Below are positions 17,115 to 25,380 of a DNA stretch of 50,929 bases, in pieces. Source of the DNA: Gemmatimonadota bacterium. GTDB taxonomy: Bacteria; Gemmatimonadota; Gemmatimonadetes; Longimicrobiales; Gaopeijiaceae. The stretch is from positions 1 to 50,929 of the forward strand of contig VXMI01000232.1 in the NCBI GenBank assembly GCA_009841165.1, in the 5' to 3' direction. Under the pieces are notes generated by a model. The model saw nothing but the letters and a program-made list of their open reading frames with translations, did no database searches and was not told where the DNA came from. Within the stretch, counting starts at the first letter, position 1, and each line of letters starts with the position of its first letter. Made by a program: the position numbers and the translations under genes.

Positions 17115-18901
17115 GGATGTTGCGTGTGGATTGGCTGGGCGTTGTTCTTCTGACTGCGCTGGTCGGCCTGGCAGGCGATGCGCGCATCGACTCCCCGGTG
17201 GCCGACGCGGCCATGCGGGACGATGTCGCGGCCGTGCGTGCCCTGCTGGCGGCAGGCGCCGACGTGAATGCCCCCCGCGGCGATGGCATGACCGGGCTGC
17301 ACTGGGCGGCGCTGAACGGCAGCCCGGAGATCGCTCGGATGCTCATCGGCGCCGGTGCCGATCTGGAAGCGGCGACCCGCATCGGCGCCCACACGGCCCT
17401 CCACGTAGCGGGCAGGGAAGGCAGCGGCGAGATCGTCGCGATCCTGGCGGAAGCGGGGGCGGATGTGGAGGCGGTCACCGAAACGGGAGCCACGCCACTT
17501 CATTTCGCCGCGGCGTCGGGGGATGTGCAGGCAGTCACCGCGCTACTCGACCACGGTGCTCGGGTGGACGCGATGGAGCCCGAGTGGGGACAGACCCCTC
17601 TCATGTTCGCGGCGGCGCTCGGGCGTACGAACGCGGTCGTGGCGCTTGTCGAGGCGGGCGCCGACCCGACCATCGCCGCGCGCGTGATGGACCTCGTCGA
17701 GCGCGACATCCTCGACCGGTTTTCGGAGCGGCGGCGGCGGACGGAGATCGCGGCGCTGCGCGGCGGCGCGGACGTCTTGAGCTACCCGGTCGAGTCAGGG
17801 GTGGCGGGCCGCACGCCGCAGGGGTCGACCGCCCCGCTCACTTCGCGCGAGGAGCAGGCGCGACAGGCTGCCCAGGAAGCGTTGGAAGCGCGCCGCCAGA
17901 CGGGGGAGCCGATTCCCCTCAACTACGCCGATCTCGTCGGCAAGCATGGCGGCCTCTCGGCGATCCATCTCGCGGCCCGCGAGGGTCACATGTCCACAGT
18001 GATGGCCCTGCTGGACCGCGGCGTCGACATCGACCTGCCCAGCGCGGCGGACAACACCACGCCGATGCTGATGGCCGCGATCAACGGCTACTTCGATCTC
18101 GTTGTTCAACTCCTGGAGCGCGGGGCCGACCCAAATCTCACCAGCGACGCCGGGGCAGCGCCCCTCTACGCCGTCCTCAACATGCGGTGGGCGCCGAAGG
18201 CCCGGCATCCCCAGCCGCTCGAATACGAGCAGCAGGAGACGGGCTACCTGGAGCTGATGCGTGCCCTTCTGGAAGCCGGCGCGGATGTGAACGCCCGCCT
18301 CGAGCGCACCCTCTGGTTCACCACCTACAACCGCGACCTGCTGGGAGTGGACCGCACCGGCGCTACCGCCTTCTGGCGCGCCACGCACGCGACCGACGTA
18401 CCCGCCATGAAGCTGCTCCTGGAGTACGGGGCCGACCCCGGCCTCCCGACCATCAAGGTCCCGCGGCGGAGCTTCGGTTCCCGCGACGAGACCGACCACT
18501 CCGGGCTTCCTCCCGTCCCCATAGGGGGCCCCGCAGTCTATCCGATCCATGCTGCGGCCGGAGTCGGTTACGGCCAGGGGTTCGCGGGCAACTCCCACCG
18601 CCACGCACCGGATGGCTGGATGCCCACGATGCGGTTCCTGGTGGAGGAGCTCGGCGCCGACGTCAACGCACGTGACCTCAACGGCTACACCGCGGTTCAC
18701 CACGCCGCCGCCCGCGGGGACAACGAGATGATTCTCTACCTGGTCGAGAAGGGCGCCGAAGTCACCGCCGTGGCCCGCAGCGGCCAGACCACGGTGGACA
18801 TGGCCAACGGCCCGGTGCAGAGGATTCAGCCGTTTGTCGAGACCGTGGCGCTACTTGAACGCCTGGGGGCGAAGAACAACCATCGCTGCGTGAGCTGCTA
18901 G
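17111..18901 (+). CDS. Exported ankyrin-repeat protein with C-terminal CVSC tail, module copy B
   Basis: A 596-residue paralogue of the 11376-13184 product. It begins with a signal-like segment (MRMLRVDWLGVVLLTALVGLAG). The same architecture follows: N-terminal ankyrin block, charged linker (about 198-265), a second ankyrin block, the non-ankyrin block DHSGLPPVP / GVGYGQGFA / HRHAPDGW, then final repeats and TTVDMANGPVQRIQPF. The chain ends in NNHRCVSC, which keeps the two cysteines of copy A. Retention of these non-ankyrin parts between copies argues for selected function rather than repeat drift. It is the last gene of the operon; 208 bases without a recognisable gene follow, and no clear terminator hairpin was found. 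Confidence 0.88.
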   Translation: MRMLRVDWLGVVLLTALVGLAGDARIDSPVADAAMRDDVAAVRALLAAGADVNAPRGDGMTGLHWAALNGSPEIARMLIGAGADLEAATRIGAHTALHVAGREGSGEIVAILAEAGADVEAVTETGATPLHFAAASGDVQAVTALLDHGARVDAMEPEWGQTPLMFAAALGRTNAVVALVEAGADPTIAARVMDLVERDILDRFSERRRRTEIAALRGGADVLSYPVESGVAGRTPQGSTAPLTSREEQARQAAQEALEARRQTGEPIPLNYADLVGKHGGLSAIHLAAREGHMSTVMALLDRGVDIDLPSAADNTTPMLMAAINGYFDLVVQLLERGADPNLTSDAGAAPLYAVLNMRWAPKARHPQPLEYEQQETGYLELMRALLEAGADVNARLERTLWFTTYNRDLLGVDRTGATAFWRATHATDVPAMKLLLEYGADPGLPTIKVPRRSFGSRDETDHSGLPPVPIGGPAVYPIHAAAGVGYGQGFAGNSHRHAPDGWMPTMRFLVEELGADVNARDLNGYTAVHHAAARGDNEMILYLVEKGAEVTAVARSGQTTVDMANGPVQRIQPFVETVALLERLGAKNNHRCVSC

Positions 18902-19109
18902 GCAACGATCAGGCGGGTAGCGAAGTCGGAATCTCCGGAAAGGCCCGTCCACCGTGTGAGGTGTTCCTGCATGTGCCCCTCATTGCGGCTTCACGCGTGC
19001 ACATGAACTCGGACAATACGGAGCGGCGTGCGCGGGGGATCAATCAGGCGCTTGAAGTGTCATAAGGCTTGACGAATCGGAATCACCCCATCAGACGGAA
19101 AGGATCGCA

Positions 19110-19532
19110 ATGTCGCAGGAGAACACCGGAATCCGGACTCGCGGTATGGTCGCGACACCAATACTGGTAGGCGCCGTCGTGCTCAGCGGCTGCTACCACG
19201 CAGTCATCAACACGGGCATTCAGCCCGGACCCCGCACGATCGAGGAAAAGTGGGCGATGGGCTACATCGGTGGTCTCGTGCCCCCCGATCCCGTCTACGC
19301 GCAGGAGCAGTGCGGCGAGAGCGGAGTGGCGCGCGTGGAGACGAAACACTCCTTCCTGAACCAGCTCGTGGCCGGCCTGACCTTCAGCATATTCACTCCG
19401 ATGGAGATCGTCGTCACGTGCGGGAGGGGGGCCGAGGAAGACGCTGCAGCGTCCTCGGATTCTCCGGCAGCATCCGGGGATGCCACACCTTCCAGGGACG
19501 CTACGGAATCAGACGACCGCGGCCACAGTTGA
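19110..19532 (+). CDS. Bor-like lipoprotein
   Basis: A 140-residue lipoprotein with lipobox VLSGC (Cys 28). The segment ARVETKHSFLNQLVAGLTFSIFTPMEIVVTC matches the end of the phage-lambda Bor / Iss family in spacing and residues (VKTET..F.N.L...LGIYTPLEARVYC). In enterobacteria, Bor is an outer-membrane lipoprotein that raises serum resistance; the role here is unknown. A Ser/Ala/Asp-rich low-complexity tail of about 35 residues follows the Bor-like domain. The ATG has an AAAGGA site. It is a lone gene, converging with the SusD gene 22 bases downstream. The 208 bases before it hold nothing else I can identify. Confidence 0.7.
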   Translation: MSQENTGIRTRGMVATPILVGAVVLSGCYHAVINTGIQPGPRTIEEKWAMGYIGGLVPPDPVYAQEQCGESGVARVETKHSFLNQLVAGLTFSIFTPMEIVVTCGRGAEEDAAASSDSPAASGDATPSRDATESDDRGHS

Positions 19533-19554
19533 CGATCGACGGCCCTGCGCGCCC

Positions 19555-20883
19555 CTACGACGAAGGCACGTTCGGGTTGTTCACACGCTCCACGTCGGGC
19601 ATCGGAATGCACCGGTCGCCGCCGTAGAACCCGCCCGTCGGATACGGCGTGTCCGGCGGAGGGACCAGCGGAAGGTCGTAACGGTGGATGTCTCCGAGTG
19701 CATGCCCCTCCAGGAAGAGTTCCACCTGGCGCTCGAAGAGCAGCTGACCCCGGATCTCGTCCGCGCTGGAACTCTCGAACGGCGGCAGGTCCACTCCTGG
19801 ACGCGTACGTACGGCGTTGATGGCCGCAACGGCCGCCGCCATGTTCCCGGCCTGCAACTCGGCCTCGGCGATCATGAGCTGCGCTTCCTCCCAGCGCGCG
19901 ATCGGAATCGGCGAGGAGGCGGTCGGGTACTTGGTCTGGTAGAACAGCGGAATCCCCAGGGGTGAAAGCCGTTCCTGGTCCTCCAGCCGGACCCGCGGAT
20001 CGTCGATGGTTCGGAAGTACTCCTCGGGAGTGACGTTTTCGGCTCGGCGATTCACCACGAAGACATTGTTTTCGCGCCGGGTGGAGATCGAGGAGTACCC
20101 CGCGTTGTGCACAAAGCCGCCCGGTATCTGCTGGGCATCGGCATTCGCCTCCGAGTGGCGCCCCAGGCTGATCAACGCCCGTGCCCGACCGATTCTGGCC
20201 ATGTTGAGGGTCGCTGCGTCGCCCTGGGCCTGAGCGCCGGTAATCGCCGTGTTGAACCGCGCCACGGCCAGTTCGAAGATCTGCGGAGGCATGAGTTCGT
20301 CGCCAACATCGAACGCTGCCGAGCACATCGCCTCTCCGAGCAGAAGGTGGCTGTACCCGGAGAAGGCCGCCGAACGCGCCAGGAAGGCTTCTCGCCCGGG
20401 CACCTCCGCTGCGGGCCACGTCTCGAGCAGTTCAGTGAAATGATCCGCCTGCCAGCGGGCGGTCGACAGTGTCTTGTATACGCCCGGGATGACCCCCTGT
20501 TGGGGTGTGCTACAGGTGGAGTTCACGTACGCCGCGTTGAAACCCGATGGCTCGAAGTCGCGCTGATCGTAGGATCGCCAGCCGAAGCCGCCGGTGGCGT
20601 ACTGATACTCCTGGGTTGTCGCCCCGACGGCGCTGACGTACTGGGCGAACGCGCACTCGAAGTCACCCACTACGCTTGCCATCAGCGTGGCGGCGTTGCC
20701 CGGTTCCTCGAGAATCTCCGCCACGATGCGCGATGGGGCGTCCACCGCGACCAGCTCGTCGAGGACGTCACAGCCGGAGACGCCAACAGCCGTTGCCAGC
20801 GTGAGCGGGGCCAGACGGGTACACCGCCAACGCCCCGGAGTCCGGCTGGAAGTCACTCCACCGTGGGATGCATGGTATGTCAT
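19555..20883 (-). CDS. SusD/RagB-family outer-membrane lipoprotein 1
   Basis: A 442-residue surface lipoprotein (lipobox VSGC, Cys 38) of the SusD/RagB family, which caps the partner TonB-dependent channel and captures substrate. Family features are a helical N-terminal half with TPR-like repeats (ARIGRARALISLGRHSEANADAQQI), a late WEEAQLMIAEAELQAG segment and the C-terminal R(Q)VELFLEGHALGDIHRYDLPL with CIPMPDVERVNNPN. The start at 20883 was chosen over an upstream in-frame start at 20910 because a strong GGGAGGAG site lies just before it. It follows the SusC gene by 37 bases on the minus strand. No glycoside hydrolase is nearby, so a sugar substrate should not be assumed. Confidence 0.9.
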   Translation of the reverse strand: MTYHASHGGVTSSRTPGRWRCTRLAPLTLATAVGVSGCDVLDELVAVDAPSRIVAEILEEPGNAATLMASVVGDFECAFAQYVSAVGATTQEYQYATGGFGWRSYDQRDFEPSGFNAAYVNSTCSTPQQGVIPGVYKTLSTARWQADHFTELLETWPAAEVPGREAFLARSAAFSGYSHLLLGEAMCSAAFDVGDELMPPQIFELAVARFNTAITGAQAQGDAATLNMARIGRARALISLGRHSEANADAQQIPGGFVHNAGYSSISTRRENNVFVVNRRAENVTPEEYFRTIDDPRVRLEDQERLSPLGIPLFYQTKYPTASSPIPIARWEEAQLMIAEAELQAGNMAAAVAAINAVRTRPGVDLPPFESSSADEIRGQLLFERQVELFLEGHALGDIHRYDLPLVPPPDTPYPTGGFYGGDRCIPMPDVERVNNPNVPSS

Positions 20884-20920
20884 GATCTGCTCCTCCCGTG
20901 TAGTCCGCATCGCCCAGCGG

Positions 20921-23863
20921 TCAGAATGAAATGTTGAGCGTGGTCAGGAACTGGATCGGGATCGGCAAGGCCGCCTGATCCATGACGCCCGACTCGAACT
21001 GGAAGTTGAATGTCTCGGGGTCGGGAGACTTGAACGGGCTCGTATCGTGGGCGAAGGTGAGGACATTGCGCGCCGCGAGGGTAATGCTGGCGCGGCCCGC
21101 GCCCAGCAGGCCTGTCACCCGATCGGGGAGCCCGTAGTTGAGCGACACCTCCCTGAGCTTCGCGAAGCTGGCGTCCATGATGAAGCCTTCCGCGAATGGA
21201 CCGGTGCCCTCGGGGTCCTGGCAGTAGGCCACGTCGATCGGATCGAAGTTGGTCGGGTTCACCACGACTTCGTGGATGCGGAAGTCCCGGCACCGGATCG
21301 CCCGGTCGGCACTGAAGTAGCGACCGCCGCGCTTGAAGTCCACCAGGGCGCTCAGCCTCAGGTCCTCGAAGAACGTCAGAGTGGTCGAGACCGCGCCCTC
21401 CACATCGGGTGCCTGGTTGCCGAAGTACACGAACGGAGCCGTCAGGCAGGATGTCGTCCCGCCCGAACCGTCGTCACAGGCGAGGTTGGTTGCGTTGCCG
21501 TTGGCGTCGAGTTCAGCGCGCACGATGCGCTTTCCGAAGAATGCCGCGACGGGGTAGCCCGGCTGGTGTCGATTCTGGAAGTTGCCCGCTGAAAGGAACG
21601 GGACGCCGGGGATGTTCAGGCTCAGGATCTCGTTGTCGTTCTTCGAGAGGTTGACCGTGAAATCCCAGCCGAAGATATCCGTCTGGATCGGCCGGGCGTC
21701 GAGCAGGACCTCGAAACCGGTGTTCTGGACCTCGCCGACGTTGACGAACTGGGTGAGCGGAAAGCCTGAGGAGGGCGCCACTTCGCGGGAGACGATCGCG
21801 TCGGTGGTCTTCTGGTTGTAGTAGGTGAAGTCCAGTCCGATCCGGTCGTCGAGCAGTCCGGCCTCGAATCCCACCTCGATTTCCTGCCCCCGCTCGGGCC
21901 CCAGTTCCGGGTTGCCCACGAAGTTGGGGCTTCCGCCGGGCTGGTCGTACTCGCCTGAAACGGGTTCGTAGGTCCGAAGCGCCGCGAAGTTGTCCGGCTG
22001 CTGCCCGGACTCGCCGTAGGCAGCCCGGAGCTTGAGCGCGTTGACCAGGTCCAGATTCCAGAAGCCTTCCTCGCTGATGACCCAGCTCGCGCTCAGCTTC
22101 GGGTAGGTGACAATGTCGAAGTCGGCGCCGAATGCGCTGTTGTCATCCGCCCGAATCGCCCCGGTCAGGAACAGGCGGTCTTCCCAGCTGAACTGCTGCT
22201 GAACGTAGAGCCCTAGTGTGGTGTTCTCGACGAGGTCCTCGCTGACTTGACGCTGTCCGGTGATGCCCGCCAGCGACGTCACCCCCGGGGCCGGGAACTC
22301 CTGCCCGGAGAGGTTCTCCGTCCCCACGAGTCGCCGGTAGTACTGCGCTCCTGCCGAAGTGGTGGACCCGATCCGGTCCGTGATGCCGAGGGTGCCGTTC
22401 GCATTGTAGGTGAACGTCGTGTAGTCGGTATCGACCCCCTGGATGGTCTTTGAACCCAGGCGACCGGTCGGTGGGAAGAACTCGGCGAACTCGTTCGGAA
22501 CGAAGGGAGTGAGGCTGGTGTTATCGAGATGGGTGAGATCCAGCCCCACCGTGAGCTGATGGTTGAGCCATTCCGACGGACGGTGATCGATGGTGAGACT
22601 TCCCATGTACCGCTGCACGTCCTGCCAGGTCTCCTCGGTCGCAAGCGCGACGTCGGGCGGGTTGATGAGGAATCCCTGGCCCGGCGTGTCCCTCAGGAAC
22701 GGGAGGGCGTACCGGGCACGACCGAAGTAGAATCCGGGATCCAGGTAGGTCTCGCCTGTCGTGACGCCGATCTGGGCGTTCATGGTCACCGTCTCGCGCG
22801 GCTGGAACGACAGGGTGGCCCTGCCCGTGAATCTCTCGGCCACGTTGCTCGGGATGATCCCCTCGTCGACATCGTAGTTGGCCGATACGAAGTACTGGAT
22901 ATTGTCCGAGCCGCCCGAGACGCTGAGGCCGTACCCCTGAAGGTGGCCGGTCCGGAACATGGGGCTGCCGCGTTGCTCCGCCACGTCGAGCATGTCCAGG
23001 CTGAAGGACTGACCCGAGACGGGATCCGTGCCCCACACCAGGCCCACCTTGTCGTGCGGGTCGCCCAGCCAGCTCGCGCCCTGGCGGACGCTCATGGCGA
23101 ATCGCGCGCTGCCGGCGCGTCCCTTCTTCGTGATGATCTGGATCACGCCGGCAGAAGCCTCGGTGCCGTACAGGGTCGACGCGGCCGGCCCCTTGATGAT
23201 CTCGATGCTCTCGATGTCGGCGGGATCGATGTCGTTGAATCGGGAGAGGCTGGAACCGATTCCACCCGTCGGCACGTCGTTGTTCACGCGAATGCCATCG
23301 ATGTACAGCAGTGGGTTTCCACCGAACTGCATGCTGCCCCGGCCCCGGATCAGGATTCGGCTGCCGCCGCCGGCGTACCCCTCACCGGTGCGGACAACCA
23401 CGCCGGGAACCCGCGCGTTCAGGAGTTCGCCAGTGGAAGAGACGGGTGCCGACTCGATGAGTGCGGAGGCTTCGATGGAGCCCAGGGCATTCCCGAGCGA
23501 CCGCCTGCGTGCGCCCCCGGGCGTGCCCGTCACCACGATCTCGTCGAGACTGATTGCCGTACGCGTGACCGCGATGCGCAGGTCCGTCGTGCCGCCCTGT
23601 GTCTCGATCAACTCGGTCCGGATGCCGATTCCGCTCACACGCAGGGTGAACGTGCCGGCAGGCACGCCGGCGAGTCGGAAGCTGCCCGCCGAGTTGGTCA
23701 GAACGCCCAGATCCGCGCCATCGACGGTGACCTGAATGCTGGGGACGGGAATGCCCTGATCGTCTACCACGATCCCCGAGACGACCTGCTCCTGACTCGC
23801 GAGGGACGTGGGGGCCGACAGAACCAGGAGCATCGTGGCCGTTACTCCGAGGACGAACCGCAT
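20921..23863 (-). CDS. SusC/RagA-family TonB-dependent outer-membrane receptor 1
   Basis: A 980-residue protein. A signal peptide covers about 1-23 (LASQEQ). A carboxypeptidase-regulatory-like beta domain (VVSGIVVDDQGIPVPSIQV) lies at about 25-100. It is followed by SLDEIVVTGT, the plug domain with LLYIDGIRVNN, the typical SusC motif IESIEIIKGPAASTLYGTEASAGVIQIITKKG, and a C-terminal beta barrel that ends in an aromatic residue (LNISF). Energised by TonB/ExbBD from elsewhere, it imports a ligand delivered by the SusD partner. The ATG at 23863 follows a near-perfect AAAGGAGG site; longer in-frame starts lack one. The 191 bases upstream contain a hairpin next to that site. Confidence 0.95.
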   Translation of the reverse strand: MRFVLGVTATMLLVLSAPTSLASQEQVVSGIVVDDQGIPVPSIQVTVDGADLGVLTNSAGSFRLAGVPAGTFTLRVSGIGIRTELIETQGGTTDLRIAVTRTAISLDEIVVTGTPGGARRRSLGNALGSIEASALIESAPVSSTGELLNARVPGVVVRTGEGYAGGGSRILIRGRGSMQFGGNPLLYIDGIRVNNDVPTGGIGSSLSRFNDIDPADIESIEIIKGPAASTLYGTEASAGVIQIITKKGRAGSARFAMSVRQGASWLGDPHDKVGLVWGTDPVSGQSFSLDMLDVAEQRGSPMFRTGHLQGYGLSVSGGSDNIQYFVSANYDVDEGIIPSNVAERFTGRATLSFQPRETVTMNAQIGVTTGETYLDPGFYFGRARYALPFLRDTPGQGFLINPPDVALATEETWQDVQRYMGSLTIDHRPSEWLNHQLTVGLDLTHLDNTSLTPFVPNEFAEFFPPTGRLGSKTIQGVDTDYTTFTYNANGTLGITDRIGSTTSAGAQYYRRLVGTENLSGQEFPAPGVTSLAGITGQRQVSEDLVENTTLGLYVQQQFSWEDRLFLTGAIRADDNSAFGADFDIVTYPKLSASWVISEEGFWNLDLVNALKLRAAYGESGQQPDNFAALRTYEPVSGEYDQPGGSPNFVGNPELGPERGQEIEVGFEAGLLDDRIGLDFTYYNQKTTDAIVSREVAPSSGFPLTQFVNVGEVQNTGFEVLLDARPIQTDIFGWDFTVNLSKNDNEILSLNIPGVPFLSAGNFQNRHQPGYPVAAFFGKRIVRAELDANGNATNLACDDGSGGTTSCLTAPFVYFGNQAPDVEGAVSTTLTFFEDLRLSALVDFKRGGRYFSADRAIRCRDFRIHEVVVNPTNFDPIDVAYCQDPEGTGPFAEGFIMDASFAKLREVSLNYGLPDRVTGLLGAGRASITLAARNVLTFAHDTSPFKSPDPETFNFQFESGVMDQAALPIPIQFLTTLNISF

Positions 23864-24054
23864 GGGGCCTCCTTTGCTTCGGCTACCGAAGGGGGACAGG
23901 ACTCCAGACTGCTTGCAGGTGACCTGGTGCCTCCCGGAACAAGGTGGGACGTATACGTGTATGGATGCAAGAGCATCGACTCGACAGCTTCCCACCCCGC
24001 GTCCTGGCCTGATGTCTGGTGCTCCAGCGTGTTGAGCCTGGGCGCGGCGCGCTC
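23864..24054 (-). promoter_or_regulatory. SusC-1 leader: hairpin beside the ribosome site and a 10-bp palindrome
   Basis: A perfect 6-bp stem with a 3-base loop (CTTCGG-cta-CCGAAG, 23877-23891) abuts the AAAGGAGG ribosome site (23868-23875 on the minus strand). Folding could limit access to that site. Further upstream, ACGTATACGT (23949-23958) is a perfect 10-bp palindrome that also holds a TATACG -10-like word. Both elements are seen directly; their function is inferred. Confidence 0.35.
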
Positions 24055-25215
24055 CTAGCGCCGCTGGTGATGCTCCTCGTAGTGCTTGCCCAGCCAGTCT
24101 TCGCCGTAGTCGTTGCCGGGGTCCCGCATGATGCTGTGCACGTGGTTGGCTGCGCTCCCGCCGACGCCTTCCTCGACGATGTACTCGATGAGCAGGGACG
24201 GGCCGTGCACACGGTAGTAGTAGCGTGCCGACCGGTCATCCCCTGGTCCGATCCAGGCGAAATGCAGGGCGTCCAGCCCGTCCGTGCGGATCTTTTCCAG
24301 CTGCGCTTCGGCCGCTCCATGGTCCGCGTTCGCCGCATACTCCTCGACGAGCTGCCACAGCAGCGTGCGCTGGCCGTCGTTCAACGCGGAAGCGGGAAGT
24401 CCTGAAAACTCGGTCAGGCTTCCCTTGCGCCCGGGACCGGTGAGTACGTCGCCCGGGATGTCGTCCCCCAGGACCGCAATCGACCGCTGCTCCCCGTCCA
24501 GCGCCTGCAGCAGCTGCCAGCCGCGCTCCCCCTCGTTGGCGAGCACCCGCCAGCCCGCTTCCAGCCCGCTCTCGATCTCGTGCGGTTCGGCCCCCAGGAA
24601 CAGCGGCGTGAACGCCACCCGGTCGCCCGCGACGGTGAAGCTGGCCGCCAGGTGATGACCGTTGACGAGCCAACTCCAGGCCGGATCGCCGGGCCGGCCA
24701 AAGAACGAGATCCAGTAGTTGGCCGATGTCCAGCTTTCCAGCAGGCTCTCCGGCAAGCGTCGCTCACCACGCGCGACGGCCGCGGACGCGTCCTCGTGCA
24801 ACACCTCATCCAAACGAATCACGCCCACGATCTTCTGATACCCCTGGCTGCTGGTCGATGCACGCAGCAGGTCGTGGAACCGGCGTCTCTGCGGGTCGGA
24901 GAGGTCACCGAACCTGACCCCCGCGCGCTCCACCATGCTCGCGGGCAGGTTGCTCCAGCGCGTGCGCTGCGAGTCGGCGTCGAAGGGGAATTCGGCGTCA
25001 GCCCGTTGTTGGGGTAATAGGGCGTCGAGGAACTCGCGGGCCGCCTGGGCCATGCGCTCGGGAGAGGCTTCGGCGCCTGCGGCGGATGAGTTGGCAGGAG
25101 TGGTCTCGGCGGCGCCCGGCTGCGCCCGGGTGGCGTCTCCACGACAGCCGGCGAGCACCGCGGCGGAGATGAGCGCGAGTATCGGCAGATGGGTGTGGCG
25201 GGGACTGGTTTGCAT
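24055..25215 (-). CDS. DUF3500 lipoprotein
   Basis: A 386-residue protein with a lipoprotein signal (VLAGC, Cys 24) and a low-complexity Ala/Ser/Thr linker to about residue 50. The DUF3500 family features follow: GYQKIVGV, FFGRPGDPAWSWLVNGHHLAASFTV, LFLGAEPHEI and the C-terminal NHVHSIMRDPGNDYG. The family has no established activity; the His-rich ends (NGHHL, NHVHS, EEHHQRR) could form a metal site (inference). It is the first gene of the minus-strand DUF3500 - SusC - SusD set. Its promoter region is shared with the divergent gene at 25381 and contains a 26-bp palindrome. Confidence 0.85.
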   Translation of the reverse strand: MQTSPRHTHLPILALISAAVLAGCRGDATRAQPGAAETTPANSSAAGAEASPERMAQAAREFLDALLPQQRADAEFPFDADSQRTRWSNLPASMVERAGVRFGDLSDPQRRRFHDLLRASTSSQGYQKIVGVIRLDEVLHEDASAAVARGERRLPESLLESWTSANYWISFFGRPGDPAWSWLVNGHHLAASFTVAGDRVAFTPLFLGAEPHEIESGLEAGWRVLANEGERGWQLLQALDGEQRSIAVLGDDIPGDVLTGPGRKGSLTEFSGLPASALNDGQRTLLWQLVEEYAANADHGAAEAQLEKIRTDGLDALHFAWIGPGDDRSARYYYRVHGPSLLIEYIVEEGVGGSAANHVHSIMRDPGNDYGEDWLGKHYEEHHQRR

Positions 25216-25254
25216 TGCGCCGTCGGCCTCCTTCGGGTCCGGTCTACTGGGTCG

Positions 25255-25283
25255 TTGGTCACGTCAGGCACGCCAAATACTAA
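25255..25283 (+). promoter_or_regulatory. Candidate promoter overlapping the palindromic operator
   Basis: TTGGTC (25255-25260) and TACTAA (25278-25283) are 17 bases apart, an ideal spacing for a plus-strand promoter serving the gene at 25381. The -10 hexamer lies inside the left arm of the palindrome at 25276-25301, so a bound protein would block RNA polymerase. The call depends on spacing and position only. Confidence 0.4.
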
Positions 25284-25301
25284 ACATTATTGTTTATTAT
25301 T
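25276..25301. promoter_or_regulatory. 26-bp palindromic operator, copy 1
   Basis: AATACTAAACA (25276-25286), a 4-base spacer and TGTTTATTATT (25291-25301) form an inverted repeat that matches at 10 of 11 positions. It sits between the divergent DUF3500 gene and the dimethylformamidase-like gene. The left half-site and the spacing are the same as in the copy at 50533-50558, which makes chance unlikely in DNA this GC-rich. The binding protein is unknown and no regulator gene is in the window. Confidence 0.65.
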
Positions 25302-25380
25302 GACGACTCGAGCTCCGGCCGGCAATCTCCCTGCGACGGCCGACCTTCCCAGTGCCAAAATGTAGCCACGAGGAGGCCTC

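Noticed and set aside
7491..18901. Duplication of the module by a composite transposon
   Set aside because: No inverted or direct repeats, transposase or integrase were seen at the boundaries; unequal recombination in the past is simpler.
19533..19554. Terminator between the converging Bor-like and SusD genes
   Set aside because: Only 22 bases, with no stable hairpin or T-run.
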